A stretch of 64,000 nt of DNA, from assembly GCA_026874595.1 (NCBI GenBank), contig CM049314.1, positions 51,195,812 to 51,259,811 on the forward strand. The letters run 5' to 3'. The notes below the pieces were generated by a model. That model ran no database searches. It had not been told where the DNA came from and was given only the letters and a program-made list of their open reading frames with translations. Position 1 is the first letter of the stretch, and every line of letters starts with the position of its first letter. Shown piece after piece: positions 35,323-48,044 of this stretch. The stretch comes from Sipunculus nudus. Lineage: Eukaryota > Annelida > Sipuncula > Golfingiida > Sipunculidae. A program made the translations under genes and the position numbers.

Positions 35323-38300
35323 GCTCAGCTGACTGTCATCTGTTAGCATGGCACAAATCGTAACAACTGGACCTAGAATCTTCATTCTTGACACACTGAG
35401 AGGTCCATGAAAAATATCCTTGGAAACCAGAAATTAGGTCTCTGTTAACCATATCCTTCGAGCTATGGGGCCCCAAAGTACCCCCCCCCCAGAGTAGTAA
35501 AGAATTTCATACAAAAACTTCAATATCTCATTAACTACATCACTGATGGTCATGATTTTTGGCATACATATTGATTATGAAATGTTCCATCAGTTCCTGC
35601 AGACTTGTGGCGCCACCTGTATTGTTTGATTTTTTACGATTTTTTCCTCTATTTTTGAGACCTTTAAGGATGCTGTCATCTGTTAACGTGGCACAAATCA
35701 TAACGACTGGACCTAGAATCTTCATTCTCGACACACTGAGAGACCTATGAAAAGTCTCCATGGAAACCAAAATTAGGTCTCTGTTACCCATATTCTTCGA
35801 GCTATGGAGCCCTAAAGTACCCCCAAGAAAAGTAAAAAATTTCATACAAAAGCTTCAATATCTCATTAACTACTTGAATGATGGTCATGATTTGTGGCAT
35901 AACTAATGATCATGAGATGTGTCATCTGTTCCTGCAGACTGGTGGCACCACCTGTATTGTTAGATTTTTTACGATTTTTTCCTCTATTTTTGAGACCTTT
36001 AAGGATGCTGTCATCTGTTAGCATGGCACAAATCGTAACGACTGGACCTAGAATCTTAATTCTCAACACACTAGAAGACCTATGAAAAGTCTCCATGGAA
36101 ACCAGAAATTAGGTCTCTGTTACCCATATCCTTCGAGCTATGGGGCCCCAAAGTACCCCCCCAGAGTAGTCAAAAATTTCATACAAAAACTTCAATATCT
36201 CAATAACTACATCACTGATGGTCATCATTTTTGGCATACATATTGATTATGAGATGTTCCATCAGTTCCTGCAGACTGGTGGCGCCACCTATGTTATCTA
36301 TCAAGAGGGTACAAATTGCAACAACTGGACCTAGAAACTTCATTCTTGTCATGCAAGGAGGCCCATGAAGAGTGCCTGTGGAAACTTGAAATTAGGTCTC
36401 TGTTACCCATATCCTTCAAGCTTTAGGACTCTGAAGTATCCCTCAGAATAATGGACAATTTGATACAAAAGCTGAAGTATCTGAACAACTAATACGGAGA
36501 TCATCATGATTCTTTGCATGGATAATGACCATTAAGTGTTTTTAGCTCAGCTGACTGTAAGTCATCTGAAGTATTCCTCAGAATAATGGACAATTTGATA
36601 CAAAAGCTCAAGTATCTAAACAACTATTGCAGTGATCACCATGATTCTTTGCATGGATATTGATCATGGAATGTGTCATCAGTTTCTGCAGTATGGTGGC
36701 GCCACCTGTATTTTTTTTATTTTTACGAATTTTTTTCTCTATTTTTGAGACCTCATAAGATGCGGTCATCTGTTAACATGGCACAAATCGTAACAACTGG
36801 ACCAAGAATCTTCTCTCTTGACATGCTGAGAGGCCCATGAAAAGTTTCCTTAAAAACTTGAAATTAGGTCTCTGTTACCCATAACCTCTGAGCTATGGGG
36901 CTCCGAAGTACCCCCCAGAATAATGGAAAATTTGATACAAAAGCTCAAGTATCTGAACAATTATTATATTGATCACCATGATTCTTTGCATGGATATTGA
37001 TCATGAAATGTTTCATCAGTTTCTGCATTCTTGTGGCGCCACCTGTATTTTTTAATTTTTAGCTCAGCTGACTGAAAGTCATCTGAGCTGTAGGGATCAC
37101 CTTTTGTCCGTCGTCTGTCCGGCCATCCAGGCGTCTGTCTGTTAACAGGGCACAAATCGTAACCGCTAGACCGGAAATCTTCTTACTTGAAATCCTGGGA
37201 GGTCTATGGAAATTCTCCTTGTAAACCTGAAATTAGGTCACTGTGACCTATATTCTTCGAGCTATGGGGTTCTGAAGTACCCCCCAGAATAATGCAAAAT
37301 TTAATACAAAAGCTCAAGTATCTGAACAACTAATGCATTAATCACCATGATTCTTTGCGTGGATATTGATCATGGAGTGTTTCATCAATTTCTGGAGATT
37401 GGTGGCGCCACCTATATTTTTTTTATTTTTTACGATTTTTTTTCTCTACTTTTGTGATCTTTAAACATTTGGTCATCTGTAAACAGGGCACAAATCATAA
37501 TGACTGGACCTAGAATCTTCTGTCCTCACCCCCAGGGAAGCCCATAAAAGGTCTACATGGAAACCCGAAATAAGGTCCCTGTTACCCATATTCTGTGAGC
37601 TATGGGACTCTGAAGTACACCCCAGAATAAAGATTTGGTCATATATTAACAGAGCACAAATTATAATGACTTGACCTAGAATCTCCTTTCTTGATATGCT
37701 GGGAGGCCCCTGAAAAGTCTCCTTGTGCACCTGAAATTACATCTCTGTTACCCATATCCTTCATCCTATGCGGCTTTGAAATACCCCCCAGAATAAACAT
37801 TTGGATTTGTTAACAAGGCACAAATCATAATAACTGGACCTAGATTTTTATTTTTTGACATGCTGGGACACCCCTGAAAAGTCATCTTGTAAACCTTGAA
37901 AATAGGTGTCTGTTACCCATATCCTTCATGCTACAGAGCTCCATAGTACCCCAATGAATATTGGATGATTTTATACAAAAGGTCAAGTTTGGAAAAAGTA
38001 TTTCATTCAAATTTTACATTCAGATGATAAAATTACTTTTGTCAATGTCTTCCTGGTCAGCTGAGCGTCATGACCCCTGGGTCACTTGTTACTTATTTTT
38101 TTCCCTTTTTTAGCCCTCAGCCCTTAGGCTGATGGGTTATTGTCGTCACCCAAGCTGTCCGTCCGTCCGTCCGTCTGTCCGTCTGGCGTCCGTTAACTTT
38201 TACCTTGTGAGGGGGATATCTGGAAAAGGATTCACCGCCAGAATTTTATTTCCTCGGTAAAGATGTATATCGACAAAATCTCGGTCAAGTTCGAAGATGG

Positions 38301-40022
38301 GTGACCTTGACCTATTTTTCTACATTTTAGAGCTGATTATAGAAAAACACTTAGATGCTTATTACTCAGGAACCATTTGGTGGATTTTCACAAAACTTAC
38401 TTTGATTATTGGGACTTATAGTCTGTACCTGCTACACAAGTTTGGTGGTGCCACCTACAATTTCTGATTTTTATTGAATTTTTATCGGATTTTTCAATTT
38501 TGGGCTTGTGAGTGGGATATCTCAAAAAGGATTCACCGTAGGAATTTTATTTTTTTCGGTGAAGATGTATATTGACAAAATCTCAGTCAAGTTCAAAGAT
38601 GGGTGACCTTGACCTATTTTTCTACGTTTTAGAGCTGATTATAGAAAAAAACATTTAGAAGCTTATTTCTCAGGAACCATTGGGTGGATTTTCACAATAC
38701 TTACTATGATCATAGGGACTGATGGTCTGTAACTGCTGCACAAGTTTGGGGGTGCCACCTACAATTTCTGATTTTTAATGAATTTTTCTTGGATTTTTCA
38801 ACTTTGGCCTTGTGAGCGGGATATCTCTAAAAGGATTCAAAAAAGGAATTTTATTTCTTTGGTGAAGATGTATAATTACAAAATCTCGGTCAAGTTCAAA
38901 GATGGGTGACCTTGACCTACTTTTCAAGGTCACAGAGCTTATAATAGAATAAAACTTAGAAGCTTATTTTTCAGGAAGCATTTGGTGGATTGTTATGAAT
39001 CATGGTACATACCTCTCCATTTTAAATTTATAACTGAGAAATGTACAGATATACATCCATGTCAGAACAGATATTTAGTACTTGTTACTGTTACCACCTT
39101 TAAACACTGTTCTTTTGGCTGAGGGCTTTTGTCAGCTTCTGCTGATATTCTAGTTTCAGACCTGCAATGAAACTGTCATCTGTTAACAGGGCACAAATCG
39201 TAACCACTGGACCTGGAATCTTCAAACTTAATATCCATGCAGGAAGGTCCATGAAAAATCTCCTTAAAAACCTGAAATTAGGTCTCTGGTACCCATATCC
39301 TTCAAGCTATGGAGCTCTGAAGTACCCCCCCCCCAGAATAATGCAAAATTTGATACAAAAGCTCAAGGATCTGAATAACTACTGCATTGGTCACCATGAT
39401 TCTTTGCATGAATATTGATCATGGAATGTTCCATCACTTCCTGCAGATTGGTGCCGCCACCTGTATTTTTTCCAATTTTTACAAATTGTTTTCTCTTTTT
39501 TCAGACCTGCAATGAAACTGTCATCTGTTAACAGGGCACAAATCGTAACCACTGGACCTGGAAACTTCAAACTTAATATCCAGGGAGGTCCATGAAAAAT
39601 CTTCTTGAAATCCTGAAATTAGGTCTCTGTTACCCATATCCTTCAAGCTGTGGGGCTCCGAAGTACCCCCCCCCCCCCCCCCAGAATAATGCAAAATTTG
39701 ATACAAAAGCTCAAGTATCTGAATAACTACTGCATTAATCACCATGATTCTTTGCATGAACATTGATCATGGAATGTTCCATCACTTCCTGCAGATTGGT
39801 GCCGCCACCTGTATTTTTTCCAATTTTTCCAATTTTTTTACTCTTTTTTTCAGACCTGCAATCAAACTGTCATCTGTTAACAGGGCACAAATCATAACCA
39901 CTAGACTTGGAATCTTCAAACTTAATATCCAGGAGGTCCATGAAAAATCTCCTTGAAAAACTGAAATTAGGTCTCTGTTACCAATATTCTCTGAGCTATA
40001 GGGCTTCTAAATACCCCCAAGA
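35323..40022 (+). repeat. array of ~335-bp units with embedded family A heads
   Basis: Units begin CTGTCATCTGTTAACATGGCAC at 35333, 35673 and 36008 and recur through 39.9 kb. Each has ACAAATCGTAACNACTGGACC, GAAATTAGGTCTCTGTTACCC, a short C-run in AAGTACCCCCC, ATCATGATTCTTTGCATGG, and GACTGGTGGCGCCACCTGTATTTTTT. Family A heads (AGCTCAGCTGACT) sit at 35324, 36544 and 37061, and a family A 3' end (GACCCCTGGGTC, CTTGTT) at 38049-38089, so this is a family A subtype with internal tandem units. Confidence 0.82.
38111..39154 (+). repeat. family E Helentron-like element, complete (1.04 kb)
   Basis: The head TAGCCCTCAGCCCTTAGGCTGATGGGTT folds (CAGCC/GGCTG) and is followed by GTCCGTCCGTCCGTCTGTCC. The body is three ~300-bp units with CAAGTTCAAAGATGGGTGAC and CTTGACCTA. 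The 3' end GGCTGAGGGCT (reverse complement of the head), hairpin TCAGCTTCTGCTGA and TATTCTAG is followed by TT. It interrupts TTTTTTCAGACCTGCAATGAAACTG, which is uninterrupted at 39500. Confidence 0.88.
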
Positions 40023-40023
40023 A

Positions 40024-40840
40024 TAATATATCCGCCAAAACAGAGTTTTGCTGAGCGGAATTTTACGAAACCCTGGATTATGTTCGAGTCACGTGAACTG
40101 CTGCGCCCAGATTTTGTTTTGACCTCTGACCTTTCCTCTGCGCTCTGCATCAGTCTGTGCTTCTGTTATGACACATTAACCCATATATCTCGGGAACTGT
40201 TTGACCAATCCGAGAAACATTTTTTGCCCAAATGTAGCCCTTGGATAGCTTTATAACATACATAAAAAATTGTGGCGCCACCTGCAACTATTTTTGCACA
40301 GCGTCCATCTGATTGTCTGCCATGGGATTCACTCATATCCCTGCACTTGTTTGACTTATCTGCCTAAAATTTTGCAGGTTTATATATCTTTGAGAGCTTT
40401 CTAGATTTTATGACAGGTGTCGCCACCTACATTTACATTATGCTGCTGACATCCAAGCTTATATCTCGGGAACAGTTTGGCCAATTGGGCCAAAATTTTG
40501 CATGTGTATAGATCTCCCATAGCTCTTTATCATACGGAAAACTTTTGGTGCCACCTGCAACCATTTTTGCACAGGTCCGTCTGTTTGTCTGCCGTGGGGT
40601 AAAATCACTCATATCTCAGCAGTGGTTTGACTTTTTGCATTTGTATACAACTTTGATAGCTTTCTGGATTTTGTGGTAGGTGGCACAATTACATACACAT
40701 TTCGGCTGCGGACATCCATGCTAATATGCAACACACCTCACTCTATTTCCCCTTGTTACTCAATCCATGCCTCACTTCACCCGTCCCACTCTGATTTCGG
40801 CGGATACACGTAGTCGCTTGTCGACTACCAATATTCTAGT
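40024..40840 (+). repeat. family C Helentron-like element, complete (0.8 kb)
   Basis: The head TATCCGCCAAAACAGAGTTTTG (stem CAAAAC/GTTTTG) is followed by AAATTCCGC-type text on the other strand and TTTTGACCTCTGACC. One and a half ~280-bp units follow. The 3' end is GGCGGATACAC, hairpin GTAGTCGCTTGTCGACTAC and ATATTCTAG, then TT. It interrupts AGAATAATGCAAAATTTGATAC of the surrounding array. Confidence 0.88.
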
Positions 40841-40967
40841 TAAAAATTTGATACAAACAAAAGCTCCAGTATCTGAATAACTAATGCCTTGATAGCCATG
40901 ATTCTTGGGATATATATTGATCATGGAGTGTTTCATCAGTTCCTGCAGACTGGTGGCACTACTTGTA

Positions 40968-43900
40968 TTTTTAGCGAACCTGTGAGCTTATGCGATGGTG
41001 CGGTGTCCATCGGTCGGTGTCTGTACATTAACCCATACTACCTTGAAAACAGCAAAAGTTAGCATCACAAAATTTTATGCAAAAAATTAGTCATCTAAAA
41101 AACTCTATCGGTTTTTGCTTATTTTTTGTCTCTGCATTTTCTTAGATTTTATAGGGAAAAAGCTAAAAAAGCTTTAAAAATCTTCTTCTCCGAAACTGTT
41201 CAGCCAAATTGTCCAGTATTTCACAGAAATGACTCCTGGAACATTCTCAAGTTTGTTCGAATGCTTTAAATTTGGTGATTTTTGGCTGAGTTACAGGAAG
41301 TTGAACTAAGTCATCTGTCCAAAAAAGCATACTGTTTTACAATCTAAGAAACAGCTGGAGCTATCATCACCAAATTTTATGTCAATGTTGGTCACATGAG
41401 TCACATCTGAAATTGAGGTATTGGTGGCGCCACCTGCGTCGGCCTTTGTTGTAAGGTGTCATCAGTGCCTGTATCACACGGAGGGTTTCTTCTCTGAAAC
41501 CATATGGGTAAAATGTTTAAAATCGCACAGAAACGATCCTAGGGTAGTGCTTTCTGAAGTTTGTTCAAGTGGTCTCTTTTCAGTGACTTTTGGCTAAGTT
41601 ATGGGAAGCTGAAATGAGTCATATGCCATAACAGCCCATTTTAGCTCAGTGGCTACAAAGATCTTCTTCTCAAAAACCACTTGGCCAAATTCTTAAACCT
41701 CACAAATTAATTATCCTCAGATGTTGATAATTCAAGTTTGTTCAAAAGGTTTTGGTTCAGTGCTTTTTGGCTGAGTTACAGGAACCTGAACTTAGCCAGT
41801 TTGCTGTATCTTCCTATATGAGTTATAAACCTGGGAAACGTTTTTCGACTGATGCCACTGAAGCCAGTTTGTTAAATATTTTACAAGAATAATCCCTACA
41901 ATAATTCTTATAATAATTGTCATTCATGGTTCCACGTGAATGATTTTTGGCTGAATTATGGAGATTGAATTGAGTCATTTTACCATATATGTTAGCTGTG
42001 TTATGCTGTTACATCTAGCCTGGCACCAGTTCCTCAGCATCCATTGCATCATGCCACTAGACATTTAGATTTCAGGTTATCTTTGGTTAATATTGACAAG
42101 AAAGTTTTTTTAAAAGCTTTTAAAAAATTTAGATTTATGATTTTAGTTATTCATCATACCAGGCAGTCATGGATATTCAGCAATAGCAGGAGCTACCAGC
42201 CCCAGATTTTATGCAATAAATGTTGTGGGATTCAGCTTATTTTTTTGTTATCTGCATTTACTTGTATTTTATAGGGAAAAAGCTGAAAAACCTTTAAAAG
42301 TCTTCTTCTTGTAAACGGTCCAGCCAAATTGTTCAATATTTTACAGAAATGATCCCAGAGGCAAGCACTCTTTGTTCAAATGGTTTGCTTTGATTAATTT
42401 TTGTCACACAAATTTGAACGTAGTCATTTGGCCAAGTAAGCATACTGACATAGTTATCTCAGAAATGAAAAAAGCTAGCATCACCAAGTATTGTGCAAAT
42501 GTTGGTCACATGACTCATATTTGAAGTTGCAGATTTAGAGGTGCCACCTACATTGACCTTTTCTTTGGGCAAAAACCTCATAATTTCAGCCTCTTTCAGC
42601 TTAAAATGTTTATGATGAAACTGTCAAGTTGAATCTTTTAATTTTTTTAAAGAATTATCCTAGGACATGGTTCTTTCAATCATATCAGAATAGATTGAGT
42701 TTGTTGATTTTTGGTTGAGTTGTGAAAAGCTTAATTTGGTTTTATGGCCATTATTATGTCTTTTTCAAACTGAGGACTGCAATAGTGTTCTTCTACAAAA
42801 TTATTGTTTCAATGATAACTTCTTTAACATTTGACAAAAATTATTGTTAGGCCTTTGTTCAAGTTTACTTGAATGATTTTTGGCAGGATTATTGGACCTT
42901 TAACAAGGAAAGGACTGCATCTTTTATTATTCTAGATATTTTGATAAAAAGTTTATGAATATGTTAGCTTGAAAAAAAAGCATTTTAGCCAAAGTCTTTC
43001 AGTATGTGTAAACAGATTTACCAACAGGCCAAGATTGTGTCTGTATCTTTAAATAGGTTGAGATACTGCCAACTGTTTCAGATTTGGCAACAGATTAAGA
43101 GTTCATTTAATGCAGCCAAGCACAAGGCATGTTATCACCTCACGGGTGACATGTGAACACCTCATGGGCACCATGTGATCACATCATTGGTAGCATGTGA
43201 TCACCTCATGAGTATTATGTGATCACCTTATGTGTGTCATGCCCCTCAGGGCTGCATGTGGAGCAAATCTATGAGCTTATGCAATGGTGTGGCTATCATT
43301 TCAGATTTGGCAACAGGCCAAAGGTCAGTCTGGATCTATTAATAGCTTTGGCAGACTGGCAACTGTAACAGATTAGGCTAAAGGTCAAGAGTTCACTCAG
43401 TGCAGCCAGGTACAGGTCAAAAGTTCACTCAGTGCAGTAGCTGCATTCTATATACTGTGGAAGTGGTTTTGTTAGTGGGGGTTTTATTTTCGTGCTTTTC
43501 GCGGGAGCATGATCTGCGCTAAGTTAAGAACACAGGTTATTTCGAACACCCTAGACATGCCCATTAAGTTAATGTTTTTACTGTCAGGTGCCAGCACTAT
43601 CGTTAGATACAAGTAAAGAGTAATGGCGAATTGAATAGACGATTCTGTGTCACATAGATCATTAATGTTTAATGGGGCACTGAGAAATTAAACACAACAC
43701 TGTTTTTATATATAAAATTCATTTTGTATGCAAAAAAGTCTAGTGTTTTCATCGTTATTTTGGTATGTGACCTGGCAGTGCTTGGCAGGTTGTGATGTTG
43801 CTGGCTGATCGATGCTATCGTTGGCCACTTGGAAGACTGCGGGTTTCTCACCTGACACACAGTCACTTGAGTCTCAGAATCCCTCATTGCAGTATAGCTT

Positions 43901-45181
43901 GTTGTGAGGCTTCTTCAACTAGTATGTTAGAGTAGTCATGTTGCTTGATATAAGATTTCATAGCAAGTGATATTTCAGCTGAAATTCACCCCGATTAAAA
44001 GTGTTTGTAGAAACCACTGTGAAACAAATAGCCTTTGAAGCCCTTTAGAACCGCCCTCCAAACATCTTTGATGCACAACTGAGAGCCAGCCGCTATTGTG
44101 GTCAGCTCTGTTTGTTGTTCACACATAGCAGGCTGCTTCTAATAAGATATCTTAGTTGCTGTTGTTGAGCAATTCCACAATTTACTCAGCGTCTGGTGCA
44201 GTACCATAGCATCATCAAAGGAAATTAGTCCTGGTATTTACGCATTGTTCACCCTGTGCAATCACGCTACTCGCTTGCCCGTAGCATGTACGCAGTCACC
44301 CGAAGCTTGTTAGGTGGAAGGTTGGTTGCTTTACAAACCTGGCTTTTATGTAATCGTTTGAATATATTGATAATTTGATACAAATTGAATTTCCCATACA
44401 TTCAGATTTGCACGAAAATTCAAACTTCGCTAATGCTGTAAAATGGAAAAAGCACAAAAAATTCAGACACGCCAAATTAACCACTTCCACAGTATAGCTT
44501 TGGCAGACTGCCCACTGTATCAGGTTTGGCACTAAAAGTCAGTCTGGATCTATTTATAACTTTGTCAAACTGTGTCAGATTATGCAACAGGGCAAGAGTT
44601 CACTCAGTGCAGCCAGGTACAGGTCAAAAGTTCACTCAGTCTAGCCAGGTGCAGGTCAAGGGTTCACTCAGTGCAGTATCTTGAGCCAGCAATTTGTCAC
44701 AGTTCAACTGCTTTTCTCACCTAAGCCTGGTCAGCCCAGTGCATCAAACTCAAGAGATGTTTGATGTATTGGCCTGATATTTTGACCTGTCTATGCGTCT
44801 TTGATGGCTTTTGCGTTCACAAGACAGGTGTCGCCACCTACAATGACTTTTGCACAGTGTATATGCCTGCTTATTTCTCAAGAGGAATTTGATATATCAG
44901 CCTGAAATTTGGAATATTTATACATATCTTAAAGTTTTGTCATATAAAAGACTGGTGGCACCACCTACAATTATTTTTGCTTATATTGTATAAACCCAGC
45001 ATAGGTTTGCATTAGGCCCTGAAGGGGATATCAGGCTGAAATTGGGCATATGTATACATCTCTGACACTTCATCGTATACAAGCCATGTAGGCCTACTTG
45101 AAAAGTAATGGCCCAGCATTGAAGCATTGTACCTGGTGTATAAACCCTGCATAGGTTTGCATTAGGTCTGAATGCCTTGTT
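40968..45181 (+). repeat. family B element interrupted by a TIR transposon (4.2 kb)
   Basis: The head TTTTTAGCGAACCTGTGAGC is at 40968 in a T-run of the array unit. The interior is collinear with 3791-6957. The degraded 3' ends CATAGGTTTGCATTAGGCCCTGAAGG (about 45000) and CATAGGTTTGCATTAGGTCTGAATGCCTTGTT (45155-45181) suggest a short terminal duplication. A 1.04-kb TIR element occupies 43451-44496. Confidence 0.78.
43451..44496. mobile_element. non-autonomous TIR DNA transposon with TA flanks
   Basis: The ends are an 18-bp perfect inverted repeat, TATACTGTGGAAGTGGTT at 43451-43468 and its complement at 44479-44496. Counting TA as target duplication (43453-43454 and 44493-44494), the element is CTGTGGAAGTGG to CCACTTCCACAG, 1038 bp, which suits a Tc1/mariner-type target choice. 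There is no transposase frame, so it is a MITE-like deletion derivative or unrelated filler between mariner-like ends. Family B sequence (TTCACTCAGTGCAG, CTTTGGCAGACTG) lies on both sides, which supports insertion. Confidence 0.85.
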
Positions 45182-45877
45182 GCTATATATGTTGATCTTA
45201 TATTTGGCCTGTGTGGTGTTCATTTTCGAGACTGACAGGTATCAAGCAAGCTATGGGATTAGTTCCAAATAGCTCAACAACCATACATTTTGCCTCAGAC
45301 CATCAAGTCACTGTGTTTTAACCAGACATAAGTGTTACATATTTCTGTCATTGTAAAAAGTTTCAACAAAATTGGCAAATAGGTTCTTCAAAAATCATAC
45401 TGGAAGTTGTTAATCTTAGCCCATGTCGCAGGTCATGCTTGGCAGCTGAGCGTCATGACCCATGGGTCACTTGTTTTGAATTTTTACCTGTTTTTTTTAG
45501 AACACTAGGTCTGTTAACAAGGCACCAATTGAACCCATAAATGCTAGAATCATGAACCCCTGCATCCTGAATGTTCTTCAAAAGTTCTCCACAGAAGATT
45601 GACATTAGGTCACTATGACCAAATTATATTATCTTGAAGTTACAGGGCATGTTTGAGCACCGCAGAAATATAGTAACAAGTATATACAAATTACAAGTTT
45701 TCTCAGAAAAGGCTGGATGGCTTGTTTTTAAGTTTGGTGTGGTTATGGGTCTTGATGAACTTGAGCTTATATGCATGAATCATGATACCACCTACATAAT
45801 CTTAATTAGTTGCCTGTGCAGGGACATATTGTCAACATGTCAGTCAGCTGAGCGTCATGACCCCTGGGTCACTTGTT
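45182..45877 (+). repeat. two family A 3' segments in tandem
   Basis: 45182-45475 is the subtype also seen at 22985-23321 and ends TGACCCATGGGTCACTTGTT. 45476-45877 has array-like text (TCTGTTAACAAGGCACC) and ends AGTCAGCTGAGCGTCATGACCCCTGGGTCACTTGTT. Confidence 0.75.
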
Positions 45878-46408
45878 ATTATAATTATGACATATTCATT
45901 AAATGTAACAACTTAAAATTGTGTATAATGAATTCTTAATTGAATAAGGTAACACATTGCCACAACTATGAAATCCCTGAGTCTTTTTGGTCTAGACAGA
46001 AATTGTCAGTACTTGTTTTCTGTGCCCTCTGACGTTCTTTTTTAATATTCAGAACTGTCTCAGTTGCTGTCACGTGTCGTAATTTGAACAGGAATTGCAT
46101 TATGAATATTTGCAAGTGTCAGCACCAGTTGCTCGGTGTCCCCTGTGACTCCATGTATATTAAGAGGCCGACAATGTCTGCAGGTGTGTGACACAGAATC
46201 TCAAGGTTCAACTTTGTCGCGTAACATATCACACCCACTAAAACAGCTCTGGATTTTTAGTCTTTTTCTTACATTTAAACCTCAGAATTTATATGATGGT
46301 CAGTTCTCGCATGATTACTATACAACATATTTATAGTATGTAGCGCGAGAACCCACCATGGCAGTCAGCTGACATTGTATATCATGATTATATGATCACC
46401 CTTATTTA

Positions 46409-47605
46409 AACTAGAACAAGGGTAGTCGACGTTGTCGACTACCTGTATCCGCCTAAATCAGAGTGGAACGGGTGAAGTGAGGCATGGATTGAGTGGCAAG
46501 GGGAAATAGAGTGAAGTGTTGCATATTAGCATGGATGTCTGCAGCCAAATGGTGAATGTAGGTTGCGCCACCTACCACAAAATCCAGAAAGCAGTCCAAG
46601 TTGTATACATATGCAAAATTGGAGGCAGATAAGTCAAACCACTATATGTTTATGAGTGATTTTAGCCCGTGGCAGACAAACAGATGGTCGCTGTGCAAAA
46701 ATGGTTGAAGGTGGCGCCACCAGTTTTGCGTATGATAAAGAGCTATGTGAGAACTATACACATGCAAAATTCTGGCCCAATCGGTCAAACAGTTCCCAAG
46801 ATATGAGCTTGGATGTCTGCTGCATAAACTAGAATGCAGGTGGCGCCACCTGTCATAAAATCAAGAGAACAGTCGGGGATGTATAAACCTGCAAAATTTT
46901 AGGCAGATATGTCAAACCACTGCCGAGATATGAGTGATTTTATCCCATGGCAGACAAACAGACGGGAGCTGTGCAAAAAATGGCTGTAGGTGGTGCCACC
47001 AGTTTTGCATATGATAAAGAGCTATGTGAGATCTATACACATGCAAAATTTTGGCCCAATCAGTCAAACGGTTCCCGAGATATGAGCTTGGATGTCTGCA
47101 GCGTAAACATGAATGTAGGTGGCGCCACCTGTCATAAAATCAGAAAAGCTATCCAGGATGTATACGCATGCCAAATTTCAGGTGAATTAGTCAAATCACT
47201 GCAGAGATATGAGTGATTTTAACCCAAGGCAGACGAACAGATGGACACTGTGCAAACATGGTTGCAGGTGGCGCCACCATTTTTTGTGAATGTTATAAAG
47301 CTCTCCAAGGGCTACATTTGTGCAAAAAATTTTCCTGATCCGTCAAACGGTTCCCGAGATATGTGGGTTTATGTGTGGAAACGGACGCACAAATGGACGC
47401 AGAGCGCAGAGGAAAGGTCAGAGGTCAAAACAAAATCGGGGCGCAGCAGTTCACATGTGACCCGAACATAATCCCGGGTTTCGTAAAATTCCGCCAAGCG
47501 GTTACGGAGGAGTTCTCCGGACACCTACGCCGCGGCGGCGGTGGCAGCAGCGGCGTGCAGCTGAAAACATAGTATCCGCAAAACTCTGTTTTGGCGGATA
47601 CAATT
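46409..47605 (-). repeat. family C element, complete, inverted (1.2 kb)
   Basis: Read on the minus strand it starts at 47605 with TATCCGCCAAAACAGAGTTTTG, runs through two and a half ~280-bp units with GGTGGCGCCACCT, and ends GGCGGATACAGGTAGTCGAC, AACGTCGACTACC and TTCTAG at about 46411. It is the only clear minus-strand member in the window. Near the 5' end a CGGCGGCGG stretch (47530) breaks the homology. Confidence 0.88.
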
Positions 47606-48044
47606 AACTGATTGTAAACAATAAAAATAAAAGTGCACATATATTTTTAGCTCAGCTGACTATAAGTCATCTAAGCTATAGTCATGGTCCATCATACATC
47701 TATCCATCTGTCCATCTGTTAGACCGGCACGTTTGAAACCTACAAATCCAAATTTCGGCATACTGTTAGATATCCCCAAGATCTCCAAACTGAAAACTGG
47801 GTCACTGCGACTTCGTTCCTTCAAGAAATTAAGGAGAAACCTCAAATTTCCATTAAAAACTTATTATCACACTTAAGGACTGTCTAATATCAAAACCACT
47901 AACCTGTTTTTCTTAATATTTAAAATTTAAAATTAAATTGTATACCCAAAATTAGATCAAAATCTTTTAAATTTTTTAAAATATTAGTGTAAAAATAAAA
48001 TCAGTACCTTAAATTTTGCCCAACTTTGACCATGGCACGTTTTT

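Noticed and set aside
45634-45939. 101-codon open frame
   Set aside because: Spans a family A terminus and adjacent repeat text; no family resemblance.
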